Assembly (NCBI RefSeq): GCF_020024835.1
Contig: NZ_JAHHTD010000004.1
Span: forward strand, 4,837-68,836
DNA: 64,000 bases
Direction: 5' to 3'
Source of the DNA: Campylobacter sp.
Lineage (GTDB): Bacteria; Campylobacterota; Campylobacteria; Campylobacterales; Campylobacteraceae
This document shows positions 47,097 to 56,308 of this stretch, piece by piece. The notes beneath the pieces are model-generated. The model was not told the DNA's origin. It did no database searches and was given only the letters and a program-made list of their open reading frames with translations. Positions within the stretch are counted from its first letter, which is position 1. Each line of letters opens with the position of its first letter. A program made the translations under genes and the position numbers.

Positions 47097-47203
47097 TTTT
47101 GTCTCACAAAAAATAAAAAATATGATTTTTCTAGCAAAAAAATCCCTTTTTTCTCTCACATTTTGAGACAAAACCTAAAAATTATGCTTTTGTCTCACAA
47201 AAA
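47097..47203. repeat. TTTTGTCTCACAAAAA iteron-like repeats upstream of trbB
   Basis: An exact 16-mer occurs at 47097-47112 and 47188-47203. Between them TTTTGAGACAAAA (47161-47173) is an inverted copy of its core and CTCTCACA (47153-47160) a partial copy. They lie in the 170-base gap before the trb genes and may be operator sites or initiator-binding iterons. Confidence 0.6.
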
Positions 47204-47258
47204 TGAAAAAAAATAAACATTCAAATGTTAAAAATGTATCATTTTATTAGAAAAAACA

Positions 47259-48170
47259 TTGACAATTATTAAGCGAGAATTTGGTGATATATTAAGTTAT
47301 TTAGAAGATAAAGACACCATAGAACTCATGTTAAATTCTAATGGCAATCTTTGGCTTGAAAAACTTGGTCAAGATATGAAATGTCTTGGTTCTTTTTCTG
47401 AAGCAAAAGCAAAATCTATCATTACTGCAGTTTCAAGTCTTTTAGACACAACAATAAATTCTGATAATCCTATCTTAGAATGTGAATTGCCTCTTGATGG
47501 CTCAAGATTTGAAGCCTTATTACCTCCAATCGTAGCAAAACCTACTTTTACCATAAGAAAAAAAGCAATAAAAATTTTTACTCTTGATGATTATGTTGAT
47601 TCTAATATTCTGACACCAAATCAAAAACAAATATTAATAAAAGCAATAAAAGATAGACAAAATATTTTAATTGTTGGTGGAACAGGTAGTGGAAAAACTA
47701 CTTTTTCAAATGCAATTATAGATGGAATTTCAAAAATCACTCCTATTCATAGAATCGTAATCATAGAAGATACAGCTGAACTTCAGTGTGCTAGTAAAAA
47801 TAAAGTCATCTTAAGAGCTACTGAACACGTAGATATGCTTAGGCTTTTAAAGGCAACTATGCGTCTTCGTCCAGATAGAATCATAGTAGGTGAAACAAGA
47901 GGAAAAGAAGCTTTAGATTTATTAAAAGCTTGGAATACCGGTCATCCCGGTGGTATAGCCACAATACATGCAAATTCTGCAAAAGGTGGATTAACAAGAA
48001 TGGAACAATTAATTTCTGAAGCTACTAGTGCAAAAATGAGTAAATTAATTGCTGAAGCTGTTAATTTGATAGTTTTTATCTCAAAAACAAAGGAGGGAAG
48101 AAAAATACAAGAAATAATTAAAGTTGAAGATTATCGTAATGATGAGTATATCATAAAATCAATGTTTTAA
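47259..48170 (+). CDS. trbB: Conjugal transfer ATPase TrbB (VirB11-like)
   Basis: The 303-residue secretion ATPase has Walker A VGGTGSGKTTFS (about residue 138-149), the Asp box IIEDTAELQ, and Walker B / His box RPDRIIVGETRGKEALDLLKAWNTGHPGG. These are diagnostic of TrbB/VirB11 hexamers that power type IV secretion. A TTG at 47259 is the first plausible start. It is followed at once by trbC and trbD, the P-type order. Confidence 0.93.
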   Translation: MTIIKREFGDILSYLEDKDTIELMLNSNGNLWLEKLGQDMKCLGSFSEAKAKSIITAVSSLLDTTINSDNPILECELPLDGSRFEALLPPIVAKPTFTIRKKAIKIFTLDDYVDSNILTPNQKQILIKAIKDRQNILIVGGTGSGKTTFSNAIIDGISKITPIHRIVIIEDTAELQCASKNKVILRATEHVDMLRLLKATMRLRPDRIIVGETRGKEALDLLKAWNTGHPGGIATIHANSAKGGLTRMEQLISEATSAKMSKLIAEAVNLIVFISKTKEGRKIQEIIKVEDYRNDEYIIKSMF

Positions 48171-48179
48171 GGAGTAAAT

Positions 48180-48476
48180 ATGAAAAAATTTTTAATTTTA
48201 TTTTTAGTAGCTGGCATAAGCATAGCTTGGGCTTCAACAACTGGTGCTGGACTTCCTTGGGAAAGTCCATTGCAAACAATAAAAGCAAGTATAACTGGTC
48301 CTGTTGCATTCGTGGTGTCAATTTTAGCGATGGTAGGTGCTGGAGTAGGTTTAGTTTTTGGTGCAGAATTTAATGGATTCATTAAGACTCTACTTTCTAT
48401 CGTATTAGCTGTGAGCATAGTAATTGGAGCAACAAACTTCATAAGTATTTTTAATACTAGTGGAGCTTTAATATAA
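48180..48476 (+). CDS. trbC: TrbC/VirB2-like conjugative pilin
   Basis: The 98-residue protein has a signal peptide (KKFLILFLVAGISIAWA, cleavage near residue 18) and two membrane helices (VAFVVSILAMVGAGVGLVF and LLSIVLAVSIVIGATNF). This is the TrbC/VirB2 layout. GGAG precedes the ATG, and it overlaps trbD by one base. Confidence 0.88.
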   Translation: MKKFLILFLVAGISIAWASTTGAGLPWESPLQTIKASITGPVAFVVSILAMVGAGVGLVFGAEFNGFIKTLLSIVLAVSIVIGATNFISIFNTSGALI

Positions 48477-48679
48477 TGGAAACTCTCCAAAAAGTAGATA
48501 TCTATAGTGCGCTAAATAAACCAAATTTAATTTTTGGTGCCGATAGAGAACTAATAATGCTTGTTGGGATTGTATCATTTGCTTTAATTTTTACAGGCGT
48601 AACTCTACTAACAACTATCGTAGGAATCGTATTACTATTTTCATGTGGAACGCTTTTACGCTTAATGGCATATTTATAA
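48476..48679 (+). CDS. trbD: TrbD/VirB3-like protein, apparently truncated at the island edge
   Basis: A 67-residue protein with two close hydrophobic helices, typical of TrbD/VirB3 (LIMLVGIVSFALIFTGVTLL and IVGIVLLFSCGTLL). It ends at LLRLMAYL, where relatives continue for about 30 more residues. The stop is two bases before the dcd stop on the other strand. The end of similarity coincides with return to chromosomal order, so I read it as cut by the island boundary. Confidence 0.7.
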   Translation: METLQKVDIYSALNKPNLIFGADRELIMLVGIVSFALIFTGVTLLTTIVGIVLLFSCGTLLRLMAYL

Positions 48680-48680
48680 T

Positions 48681-49241
48681 TTATTTTAAAATTCTTGGTA
48701 AAGTAATACCTTTTTGAGCTTGATATTTACCTTTTTTATCTGCATAAGTTACATCACACGGCTGATCACCTTGTAAAAATAAAACTTGAGCTATACCTTC
48801 ATTTGCATAAATTTTTGCAGGCAAAGGAGTAGTGTTTGAAATTTCAATTGTTATATGACCTTCAAAACCAGGTTCAAATGGAGTTACATTTACTATAATG
48901 CCACATCTTGCGTAAGTGCTTTTGCCAAGACATATAGCTAAGACATCATCAGGCATTTTAAAATACTCTATAGTGCTAGCTAGTGCAAAAGAATTTGCAG
49001 GCACTATACACACATCTCCTTGAAAATCTACCACGTTTTCTTCTACAAAATTTTTTGGATCAACAAGTGTTGAATTTACATTAGTAAAAATTTTAAATTC
49101 TCTTCCAACTCGTATATCATAGCCATAGCTAGAAAGCCCGTAGCTTACTATACCTTTACCTATATTTGCTTCACAAAATGGCTCTATCATTTTGTGTTCT
49201 AATGCCATTTTTTTGATCCAATTATCCGCTTTTAAACCCAT
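48681..49241 (-). CDS. dcd: dCTP deaminase
   Basis: Dcd deaminates dCTP to dUTP for thymidylate supply. The 186-residue protein shows [64 protein letters not shown] and the C-terminal [12 protein letters not shown]. The catalytic Glu is in [12 protein letters not shown]. In C. jejuni dcd is directly followed by pseB; here a ~13 kb island separates them. Confidence 0.96.
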   Translation of the reverse strand: MGLKADNWIKKMALEHKMIEPFCEANIGKGIVSYGLSSYGYDIRVGREFKIFTNVNSTLVDPKNFVEENVVDFQGDVCIVPANSFALASTIEYFKMPDDVLAICLGKSTYARCGIIVNVTPFEPGFEGHITIEISNTTPLPAKIYANEGIAQVLFLQGDQPCDVTYADKKGKYQAQKGITLPRILK

Positions 49242-49339
49242 TATGTTTCCTTAAAAATAGTAAGTGGTAATTTTTTTAGATTATATCTTAAAAAATTAGT
49301 GAAAAAGAAATAATTGAAGTTATTTTTAGTATTTTTTTA

Positions 49340-49345
49340 TATAAT
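49340..49345 (+). promoter_or_regulatory. Likely -10 element of accB
   Basis: TATAAT lies ~43 bases before the accB ATG, with T-rich DNA upstream, as usual for Campylobacter sigma-70 promoters that lack a clear -35. The AAGGAG RBS is at 49377-49382. Confidence 0.4.
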
Positions 49346-49387
49346 TATTAGATTAAGTCTTATAAATCATAAATTCAAGGAGTATAT

Positions 49388-49834
49388 ATGACAAAAGAAG
49401 AAATTAAAGAGCTTATGGAGTTTTTTGCAAAAGCAAATGTAAGCAAGATTAAGATAAAAGAACAAGATGGATTTGAAATAGAACTTGAAAAAGATTTGTG
49501 TTGTGAGTTGCCAGCACCAGCTCCGATTGCACCAGCTCCACAGCCAATTAATGTAAATGTTGTAAATGAGACAAAAACAAATCAAACTTCAAATAAACCA
49601 ACTATCAATAGCCCTATGGTCGGGGCTTTTTATCAAGCTCCAAGTCCTGGTGCGGAGCCTTTTGTTAAAGTAGGACAGACTATTAAAAGTGGGAATACAA
49701 TAGCGATTATTGAAGCTATGAAAATTATGAATGAAATTGAAGCTGAATACGATTGCAGGATAGTAGAAATTTTAGTAGCAGATGGACAACCTGTAGAATT
49801 TGGTACGCCATTATTTGTAGTGGAGAAATTATAA
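49388..49834 (+). CDS. accB: Biotin carboxyl carrier protein of acetyl-CoA carboxylase
   Basis: The 148-residue protein has an N-terminal helix, an Ala/Pro-rich linker (LPAPAPIAPAPQP) and a C-terminal biotinyl domain. The biotin lysine is in IEAMKIMNEIEAE (about residue 114). It is one base from accC, the usual accBC pair for malonyl-CoA synthesis. Confidence 0.96.
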   Translation: MTKEEIKELMEFFAKANVSKIKIKEQDGFEIELEKDLCCELPAPAPIAPAPQPINVNVVNETKTNQTSNKPTINSPMVGAFYQAPSPGAEPFVKVGQTIKSGNTIAIIEAMKIMNEIEAEYDCRIVEILVADGQPVEFGTPLFVVEKL

Positions 49835-49835
49835 A

Positions 49836-51167
49836 ATGGAAATTAAAAAAGTTTTAATTGCAAATCGTGGAGAAATTGCTTTAAGAGCTTTAAGAACCAT
49901 TAAGGAAATGGGTAAAAAAGCAATTTGTGTTTATTCTACCGCAGATAAAGATGCACTTTATTTAAAATATGCTGATGCTAGCATTTGTATAGGTAATGCT
50001 AGAAGTTCAGAGAGTTATTTGAATATTCCAGCTATTATTAGTGCTGCTGAAATTAGCGAAGCTGATGCGATTTTTCCAGGATATGGATTTTTAAGTGAAA
50101 ATCAAAATTTTGTAGAAATTTGTGCAAAACATAATATCAAATTTATAGGTCCTTCTGTAGCTGCTATGGCTTTAATGAGTGATAAAAGCAAAGCTAAGCA
50201 AGTTATGCAACGAGCAGGAGTGCCAGTAATCCCAGGAAGTGATGGGGCTTTAAATAGTGCTTTAGCGGCTAAGAAACTTGCTAAAGAAATAGGTTATCCT
50301 GTTATTTTAAAAGCGGCTGCTGGAGGCGGTGGTCGTGGTATGCGTGTGGTTGAACAAGAAAGCGACCTTGAAAAAGCTTATTGGTCGGCTGAAAGTGAAG
50401 CAATGAGTGCATTTGGCGATGGAACTATGTATATGGAAAAGTATATTCAAAATCCACGTCATATAGAAGTGCAAATTATAGGCGATAGTTTTGGAAATGT
50501 AATCCACATAGGTGAGAGAGATTGTTCTATGCAAAGACGTCATCAAAAGCTTATAGAAGAATCGCCTGCAATTTTATTAGATGAAAAAACTAGATTAAAA
50601 CTTCACGAAACTGCAGTAAAGGCCGCTAAAGCTATAGGCTATGAAGGTGCTGGAACTTTTGAATTTTTAGTAGATAAGAATTTAAATTTTTATTTTATAG
50701 AAATGAATACACGTTTGCAAGTAGAACATTGTGTGAGTGAAATGGTAAGTGGAGTTGATATTATCGAACTTATGATAAAAGTTGCTGAGGGATATCCTTT
50801 ACCTAAACAAGAAGAAATTAAATTAAAAGGGCATTCTATAGAGTGTAGAATCACAGCTGAAGATTCTAAAACCTTTTTACCATGTCCAGGAAAAATCACA
50901 AAATATGTAGCTCCAGCGGGTCGAAATGTAAGAATGGAAAGTCATTGTTATCAAGATTATAGTGTTCCGCCTTATTATGATTCTATGATAGGAAAATTAG
51001 TTGTATGGGGTGAGGATAGAAATATAGCTATAGCTAAGATGAAAATAGCTTTACACGAACTTATTATTGGTGGGATTAAGACCACAAAAGATTTTCATTT
51101 AGCTATGATGGATAATGCAGATTTTGCAAATAATAATTACGATACAAATTATCTTTCAAGACATTAA
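49836..51167 (+). CDS. accC: Biotin carboxylase of acetyl-CoA carboxylase
   Basis: AccC carboxylates biotin on AccB using ATP and bicarbonate. The 443-residue ATP-grasp enzyme begins KKVLIANRGEIALRALRT. It contains the glycine loop KAAAGGGGRGMRVV, HIEVQIIGD, IGERDCSMQRRHQKLIEESP and the catalytic FYFIEMNTRLQVEHCVSE. The full length is normal. It follows accB by one base and ends at a hairpin shared with the SurA-like gene. Confidence 0.97.
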   Translation: MEIKKVLIANRGEIALRALRTIKEMGKKAICVYSTADKDALYLKYADASICIGNARSSESYLNIPAIISAAEISEADAIFPGYGFLSENQNFVEICAKHNIKFIGPSVAAMALMSDKSKAKQVMQRAGVPVIPGSDGALNSALAAKKLAKEIGYPVILKAAAGGGGRGMRVVEQESDLEKAYWSAESEAMSAFGDGTMYMEKYIQNPRHIEVQIIGDSFGNVIHIGERDCSMQRRHQKLIEESPAILLDEKTRLKLHETAVKAAKAIGYEGAGTFEFLVDKNLNFYFIEMNTRLQVEHCVSEMVSGVDIIELMIKVAEGYPLPKQEEIKLKGHSIECRITAEDSKTFLPCPGKITKYVAPAGRNVRMESHCYQDYSVPPYYDSMIGKLVVWGEDRNIAIAKMKIALHELIIGGIKTTKDFHLAMMDNADFANNNYDTNYLSRH

Positions 51168-51188
51168 GATAGGGTAATACCTATCTTA
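51165..51188. terminator. Bidirectional hairpin between accC and the SurA-like gene
   Basis: A 9-bp stem (TAAGATAGG / CCTATCTTA, loop GTAATA) lies between the convergent stops and is followed by T-rich sequence on the plus strand. Confidence 0.65.
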
Positions 51189-52008
51189 TTTCCTCTATAT
51201 GAGCGTTTGTTCTTATTTTATCTAGGTGATTTTTTAAGGCTAATTCTCTTTGGTTGATAGTATATGCGTTGCTTACTTGCTCTTTAATTAAATTAAAATC
51301 AATCGGATTTTTTCCATATTTTTCTTTGATAAAATAAATAATATAAGTATTTTCACCATTTAATATAGGTGTAAATTCACCAGTTTTAGTATTATTTAAT
51401 AAAGCGAGTAATCGCGGATCCATATTTGAAGCATTTAAACTAATAGCTTTTGATTTAATTTGATCATTTTTATACATTGGATTTTGTAAAAGTTGTTGCA
51501 AAAGCTCTGGATTTGTAGAATTATAAACTATTAAATCTACATTTGAAAAAGTGCTAAATTTATCAAGATTATTTTCATAGAAATTTTTTAATGCCTCATC
51601 ATTGATATTTATTTTTGCATTTTGCATAATGCTTTGGTAAAGTCTTTCTTTTTGCATATCTTTGCGAACTTTTTCTTTAAAAATTTCAAAATTTAACCCT
51701 TTTTTTTCTATTTGTGCTTGTAAGCCATTGATGTCAGTATTATTGCTTTTGGCAATTTGATTTAATTTGTTATTTAATTCAAAATCACTAATGATAATAC
51801 CAAAATTTTTAGCTTCACTTTGTTGAATTTTATCATCTACTAAAAAGGCTATTGCTTTTTGTTTATCATTAGTATGTAGCTGTTTCATCGTTTGATTAAT
51901 GTCATAAATGGTAATAGGTTCATTTTCTACTATCATAGCTATTCCACCGATAGTTTGAGCACATAAAATATTTACAGCAAAAAAGCACGACATTAAAATT
52001 TTTTTCAT
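51181..52008 (-). CDS. SurA-like periplasmic chaperone / PPIase (Cj1289 homologue)
   Basis: With the ATG at 52008 (AAAGG eight bases upstream) the product is 275 residues. A further 11 codons upstream in frame lack an RBS. The N-terminus is a signal peptide (KKILMSCFFAVNILCAQ). A SurA N-domain-like helical region follows (VENEPITIYDINQTMKQL, KAIAFLVDDKIQQSEAK). A parvulin-like domain is in the second half (FSNVDLIVYNS ... GEFTPILNGENTYIIYFIKEK). It sits between accC and gltX, exactly as C. jejuni Cj1289. Its probable role is folding of outer-membrane proteins. Confidence 0.85.
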   Translation of the reverse strand: MKKILMSCFFAVNILCAQTIGGIAMIVENEPITIYDINQTMKQLHTNDKQKAIAFLVDDKIQQSEAKNFGIIISDFELNNKLNQIAKSNNTDINGLQAQIEKKGLNFEIFKEKVRKDMQKERLYQSIMQNAKININDEALKNFYENNLDKFSTFSNVDLIVYNSTNPELLQQLLQNPMYKNDQIKSKAISLNASNMDPRLLALLNNTKTGEFTPILNGENTYIIYFIKEKYGKNPIDFNLIKEQVSNAYTINQRELALKNHLDKIRTNAHIEEIR

Positions 52009-52073
52009 TTTAAAACCTTTGTTTAAGTGTAAATATAGCATTATAACAATAAAAATTTAAAAAAGGTAAAGAT

Positions 52074-53465
52074 ATGCAAGAAATCTCAACTCGTTTTGCT
52101 CCTTCTCCTACAGGTTATTTACATATTGGAGGTTTAAGAACTGCTTTATATAATTATCTTTATGCAAGAAAAAATAATGGTAAATTTTTATTACGCATTG
52201 AAGACACTGATTTAAAAAGAAATTCACAAGAAGCTACACAAGCTATTATAGAAGCATTTAAATGGTGTGGGCTTGATTATGATGGTCAAATAGAATATCA
52301 ATCACAAAGATTTGAAATTTATAAAAAATATATTCAAAAATTATTAGATGAAGGAAAAGCTTATTATTGTTATATGAGTAAAGAGGAGCTTGATGAATTA
52401 AGAGCTAAGCAAGAAATAGCTAAAGAGCGTCCAAGGTATGATGGTAGATATAGAGATTTTAAGGGCACGCCTCCAAGTGGTATTGAACCTGTTGTGCGTA
52501 TAAAAGCTCCACAAAGCGGTGAAATTAAATTTATTGATGGTATTAAAGGTGAAATTAGTTTTAAAGTTGAAGATATTTTAGATGATTTTATTATAGCAAG
52601 AAGTGATGGAAGTCCTATTTACAACCTCACCGTTGTTATTGATGATGCATTAATGGGTGTTAGTGATGTTATAAGAGGCGATGATCATCTTTCTAATACA
52701 CCTAAGCAAATAGTTCTTTACAATGCTTTAGGTTTTAAAATTCCAAAATTTTATCATGTTGCTATGATACATGGAGAAGATGGAAAAAAACTTTCTAAAC
52801 GACATGGTGCCACTGATGTTATGGAATACAAAAATATGGGGATATTACCTCAAGCTTTACTTAATTTTTTAGTAAGACTTGGGTGGAGTCATGGAGATGA
52901 TGAAATTTTTGATATTACACAAATGAAGGAATTTTTTGATCCAAATCACATTAATAAGAGTGCATCTTGTTATAATTTTAAAAAATTAGAATGGCTTAAT
53001 GTGCATTATATTAAGACTTTACCTTTTGAAGAAATTAATAGACAACTCAAAGAATTAAATTTTGATTTAAATTTATATGAAAATGCTAGATTTTTATTGG
53101 ATATGTTAAGAGAAAGATCAAAAACTTTGCACGATATCATTGATGGAGCAAAAATGTTACTAAATGACCCAAAAGAATATGATCAAAAAGCTGTAGATAA
53201 ATTTCTTAATGAAACAAATTTAGCTTATTTAGAAAAATACGCTAAGGTTTTAAGCAAACAAAAAAGCGCTTATGAATTTGAAGAATTCACAAATAAATTT
53301 TTAGATGAAAATAATTTAAAATTAAAAGATTTAGCTCAAGCTATACGTATAGCATTAACTGGTCGCTCTGTAAGCCCTAGTATATTTGAATTATTAGAAT
53401 TTTTAGGTGTGCAAAAGTGTCAGTTGAGGGTGCAAAATTTACTAAATTACATAAAGGAAAGATGA
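52074..53465 (+). CDS. gltX: Glutamyl-tRNA synthetase
   Basis: This class I synthetase (463 residues) has the HIGH-like motif FAPSPTGYLHIGGLRTAL (residues 8-25) and the KMSKS-like motif GKKLSKRHGAT (about 238). Campylobacter carries two GltX paralogues of differing tRNA preference. The neighbour order (Cj1289 homologue, gltX, malic enzyme) corresponds to C. jejuni gltX2 (Cj1288). The stop overlaps the malic-enzyme start. Confidence 0.95.
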   Translation: MQEISTRFAPSPTGYLHIGGLRTALYNYLYARKNNGKFLLRIEDTDLKRNSQEATQAIIEAFKWCGLDYDGQIEYQSQRFEIYKKYIQKLLDEGKAYYCYMSKEELDELRAKQEIAKERPRYDGRYRDFKGTPPSGIEPVVRIKAPQSGEIKFIDGIKGEISFKVEDILDDFIIARSDGSPIYNLTVVIDDALMGVSDVIRGDDHLSNTPKQIVLYNALGFKIPKFYHVAMIHGEDGKKLSKRHGATDVMEYKNMGILPQALLNFLVRLGWSHGDDEIFDITQMKEFFDPNHINKSASCYNFKKLEWLNVHYIKTLPFEEINRQLKELNFDLNLYENARFLLDMLRERSKTLHDIIDGAKMLLNDPKEYDQKAVDKFLNETNLAYLEKYAKVLSKQKSAYEFEEFTNKFLDENNLKLKDLAQAIRIALTGRSVSPSIFELLEFLGVQKCQLRVQNLLNYIKER

Positions 53466-54700
53466 TGGATTTAAAAGAGGAAGCTTTAAAATACCATTTA
53501 GGTGGTAAAGTTGATATAGTTGCTAGAAAGCCTATGGATAGTGCATATGATTTATCTTTAGCATATTCACCAGGAGTTGCTGAACCTTGTGTTGAAATTG
53601 CTAAAGATGAAGTTTTAGCTTATAAATATACTAATAAAGCTAATTTAGTGGCTATAATTAGTGATGGAAGTGCGGTTTTAGGACTTGGTAATATAGGAGC
53701 TAGTGCAAGTAAGCCTGTTATGGAGGGAAAAGCTTGTTTATTTAAAAAATTTGCTGATGTAAATGCATATGATTTAGAAATTGATGTGCATAGCGTAGAG
53801 GATATTGTTACTTTTTGTAAAGCTGTGGCACCAACTTTTGGAGGAATTAATTTAGAAGATATTGCGGCACCAAAATGTTTTGAGATTGAAGCAGCATTGC
53901 AAGATCTTGGAATTCCTGTTATGCACGATGATCAGCACGGAACAGCTATTATTTCTACAGCAGGATTGATTAATGCTATGGAAATTAGTGGCAAAAAATT
54001 TGAAGATATTAAAGTAATAGTTAGTGGAGCAGGAGCAGCAGGTATTGCTAGTGCTAGAATGTATAGAAAATTAGGTGTGAAAAATATTATTTTAGTAGAT
54101 AGCAAGGGTGTGGTTAATACTCAAAGAAATGATTTAAATAAATATAAACTTGAATTTGTAAGTGATACTAAGGCTATGACGCTAAAAGAGGCTTTAAAGG
54201 GTGCTGATGTGTTTTTAGGACTTAGTGCTCCAAAAATTTTAGATGATGAAATGATTTTATCTATGGCTAAAGATCCAGTAATTTTTGCTTTAGCTAATCC
54301 TATCCCTGAAGTAATGCCAGAAGATGTAAAAAGAGTAAGAAATGATGCTATTGTAGGCACAGGAAGGAGTGATTATCCTAATCAGATTAATAATGTTTTA
54401 GGATTTCCTTTTATTTTTAGAGGTGCTTTAGATGTAAAAGCAACTAAAATTACAGAAGGTATGAAAATCGCAGCAGCTAGAGCTTTAGCAGATTTAGCCA
54501 AGCTTGAGGTTACTGATGAAATTAGACAAGCTTATGATATCAAAGAACTTAAATTTGGTAGAGATTATGTGATACCAAAACCTTTTGATAGTAGGGTTAA
54601 GGCAGTAGTAAGTGCTGCTGTTGCAAAAGCAGCTGTAGAAGATGGAGTTGCTTTAGTAAAAGAATTTGATTACAAAAGTTACATTGATAGCTTAAAATAA
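53465..54700 (+). CDS. NAD(P)-dependent malate oxidoreductase (malic enzyme)
   Basis: The enzyme decarboxylates malate to pyruvate. I start at ATG 53465 (MDLKEEALKYHLGGK), which has AAGGA six bases upstream and shares its first base with the gltX stop. An ATG three bases earlier is possible. The ~411-residue protein has the catalytic Tyr/Lys region LAYSPGVAEPC, metal ligands in INLEDIAAPKCFEIE and MHDDQHGTAI, and the NAD-binding VIVSGAGAAGIASARM. It matches the short bacterial malic-enzyme form without the PTA domain. Confidence 0.94.
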   Translation: MDLKEEALKYHLGGKVDIVARKPMDSAYDLSLAYSPGVAEPCVEIAKDEVLAYKYTNKANLVAIISDGSAVLGLGNIGASASKPVMEGKACLFKKFADVNAYDLEIDVHSVEDIVTFCKAVAPTFGGINLEDIAAPKCFEIEAALQDLGIPVMHDDQHGTAIISTAGLINAMEISGKKFEDIKVIVSGAGAAGIASARMYRKLGVKNIILVDSKGVVNTQRNDLNKYKLEFVSDTKAMTLKEALKGADVFLGLSAPKILDDEMILSMAKDPVIFALANPIPEVMPEDVKRVRNDAIVGTGRSDYPNQINNVLGFPFIFRGALDVKATKITEGMKIAAARALADLAKLEVTDEIRQAYDIKELKFGRDYVIPKPFDSRVKAVVSAAVAKAAVEDGVALVKEFDYKSYIDSLK

Positions 54701-54708
54701 TTTTTATT

Positions 54709-54740
54709 ACTCAAAATCTTAATAAATTAAGGTTTTGAGT
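54709..54740 (+). terminator. Hairpin after the malic-enzyme gene
   Basis: A 14-bp stem with one G-U pair (ACTCAAAATCTTAA / TTAAGGTTTTGAGT, loop TAAA) begins eight bases after the stop and is followed by TTGATTT. Confidence 0.7.
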
Positions 54741-54768
54741 TTGATTTATGATATTTAAGAAAGTAGTG

Positions 54769-55479
54769 ATGATTTTTGGTAAGATTGATTATTTAAATTT
54801 ACTTCCCTTGCATATTTATCTTAAAAAAATGCCTTTGCCTACTTATGTTAAACGAACTACAGAATATAAAAAAGGAGTTCCTAGAAAACTTAATGAAAGT
54901 TTGTATTTTAGGCGTATTGATGCAGCAATTATTTCTAGCATAGAAAGTTATAGAAAAAAATACAAAACTTTAAATGTAGGAATTTGTGCAAATAAAAAAG
55001 TTAAGAGTGTTTTAATTAAAAAACAAACACAAAATAAAGAAGATAATGAGTCAGCTACTTCTAATGTGCTTGCAAAAATATTAAAGCAAAATGGTGAAGT
55101 AATTATTGGCGATAAGGCTTTAAAGCTTTATTTGCAAAATCAAAATGCTTATATAGACTTGTGTGAAGTATGGTATGAAAAATTTAATTTACCTTTTGTT
55201 TTTGCAAGATTTTCTTGTATAAAAAATTTTTCAAATTATAAAAAAATAATGAATTGTTTTGTTAAAAATAAAATCTTTATACCACAATACATCTTATGTG
55301 ATTATGCAAAATCAAGGCAGCTTTCCCAAAAAGATATTAAAGATTATTTACAATTAATCTATTATAAAATTGGTGCAAAAGAACAATTTGCATTAAAAAA
55401 ATTTAATACAATGCAAAAAGACTTGAAAGTTAAAAATAAAAAAACTAGCAATTTGCTTACTAATTTTTCTTTTAAATAA
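54769..55479 (+). CDS. mqnA: Chorismate dehydratase MqnA-like (futalosine menaquinone pathway)
   Basis: MqnA turns chorismate into 3-enolpyruvylbenzoate, the first step of futalosine-route menaquinone synthesis used by Campylobacter. The start at 54769 gives IFGKIDYLNLLPLHIYLKK, the family N-terminus. An ATG at 54748 is in frame but has no RBS. ~236 residues follow with RRIDAAIISSIES and VIIGDKALKLYLQ, typical of the periplasmic-binding-protein-like MqnA fold. The C-terminus is lysine-rich. Confidence 0.82.
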   Translation: MIFGKIDYLNLLPLHIYLKKMPLPTYVKRTTEYKKGVPRKLNESLYFRRIDAAIISSIESYRKKYKTLNVGICANKKVKSVLIKKQTQNKEDNESATSNVLAKILKQNGEVIIGDKALKLYLQNQNAYIDLCEVWYEKFNLPFVFARFSCIKNFSNYKKIMNCFVKNKIFIPQYILCDYAKSRQLSQKDIKDYLQLIYYKIGAKEQFALKKFNTMQKDLKVKNKKTSNLLTNFSFK

Positions 55480-55505
55480 TTGATTTTATTGTTTTTTGAA
55501 TTTTA

Positions 55506-55541
55506 ATAAATACCTTTATTAGTTTAAATAAAGGTATTTAT
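55506..55541. terminator. Bidirectional hairpin between mqnA and the DsbC-like gene
   Basis: A 15-bp perfect stem (ATAAATACCTTTATT / AATAAAGGTATTTAT, loop AGTTTA), the strongest hairpin seen in the window, separates the convergent genes. Confidence 0.8.
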
Positions 55542-55547
55542 AAATAG

Positions 55548-56261
55548 TTATTTTTGTGCGTCTATTATAGTTGGAACAGCACGTAAGCCAAGTTTAGAAT
55601 ATTTTTCAAAAGTTTTTTTGACATCATTTACTTCTGAAGCACTTGGTTTTTGATATTCTTTTAAATTTGCATTATAGTATTTTTTCATAATAGCAATTTT
55701 TTGTGCATCATCTTTTGCATTTTTGCTTTCTTTGTAAATTAGTGCAGATTTTTCAAATGCACTAGTATCGTGGATTGGTGTGAGTATGAATTTTACTTGA
55801 TGAGTTTTTAAAATATCTTCAATTTTTTCCAAGTGCATTCTACAATATGGGCATTCTGGATCGCTAAATACATAAAGTAAAGGTTTATCTTTATCGCCTA
55901 AAGAAATAAGCATATTTTCTTCTTGCAATTTTGCTAATGCTTTTTTAGAAAATTCAGCTTGCTGTTTTTTTAAAAGCTTCTCTTGAAATACTTTAGAATA
56001 AAATTTTTCTTTCTTAAGATCTACTAGTTCTGTAGTGATAAAATTACCATCAGTAAATATTATCTCTTGAAAGTTTTTTCCTGAAAGTTCGAAATTTATA
56101 ATCATTGCTTCAAAATTACTATCTTGAATTTTTTCTCTACTTATAATAGTAATTTTAGCATCGTTTAAATTTGGATTTTTTTTGAAAAAATTAATTATCT
56201 CTTCATTATTTACTGCAAATAAAGAGCTGATTAATGTTAATAAAACTAAATATTTTTTCAT
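55548..56261 (-). CDS. DsbC/G-like periplasmic thiol:disulfide protein (Cj1380 homologue)
   Basis: The 237-residue protein has a signal peptide (KKYLVLLTLISSLFA), an N-terminal dimerisation-like segment, and a thioredoxin fold. The active site CPYC is in YVFSDPECPYCRMHLE (about residue 132-147), and the cis-Pro is in LRAVPTIID near the end. It probably isomerises or reduces disulfides in periplasmic proteins. It lies beside selB-selA as in C. jejuni. Confidence 0.85.
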   Translation of the reverse strand: MKKYLVLLTLISSLFAVNNEEIINFFKKNPNLNDAKITIISREKIQDSNFEAMIINFELSGKNFQEIIFTDGNFITTELVDLKKEKFYSKVFQEKLLKKQQAEFSKKALAKLQEENMLISLGDKDKPLLYVFSDPECPYCRMHLEKIEDILKTHQVKFILTPIHDTSAFEKSALIYKESKNAKDDAQKIAIMKKYYNANLKEYQKPSASEVNDVKKTFEKYSKLGLRAVPTIIDAQK

Positions 56262-56308
56262 TTTTTTCCTTTTTATTTTTAGATTTTAGTTATTATAAAA
56301 TTTTATAT

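Noticed and set aside
47097..47203. CRISPR array
   Set aside because: Only two exact repeats and one inverted core copy with unequal spacing, and no cas genes in the window.
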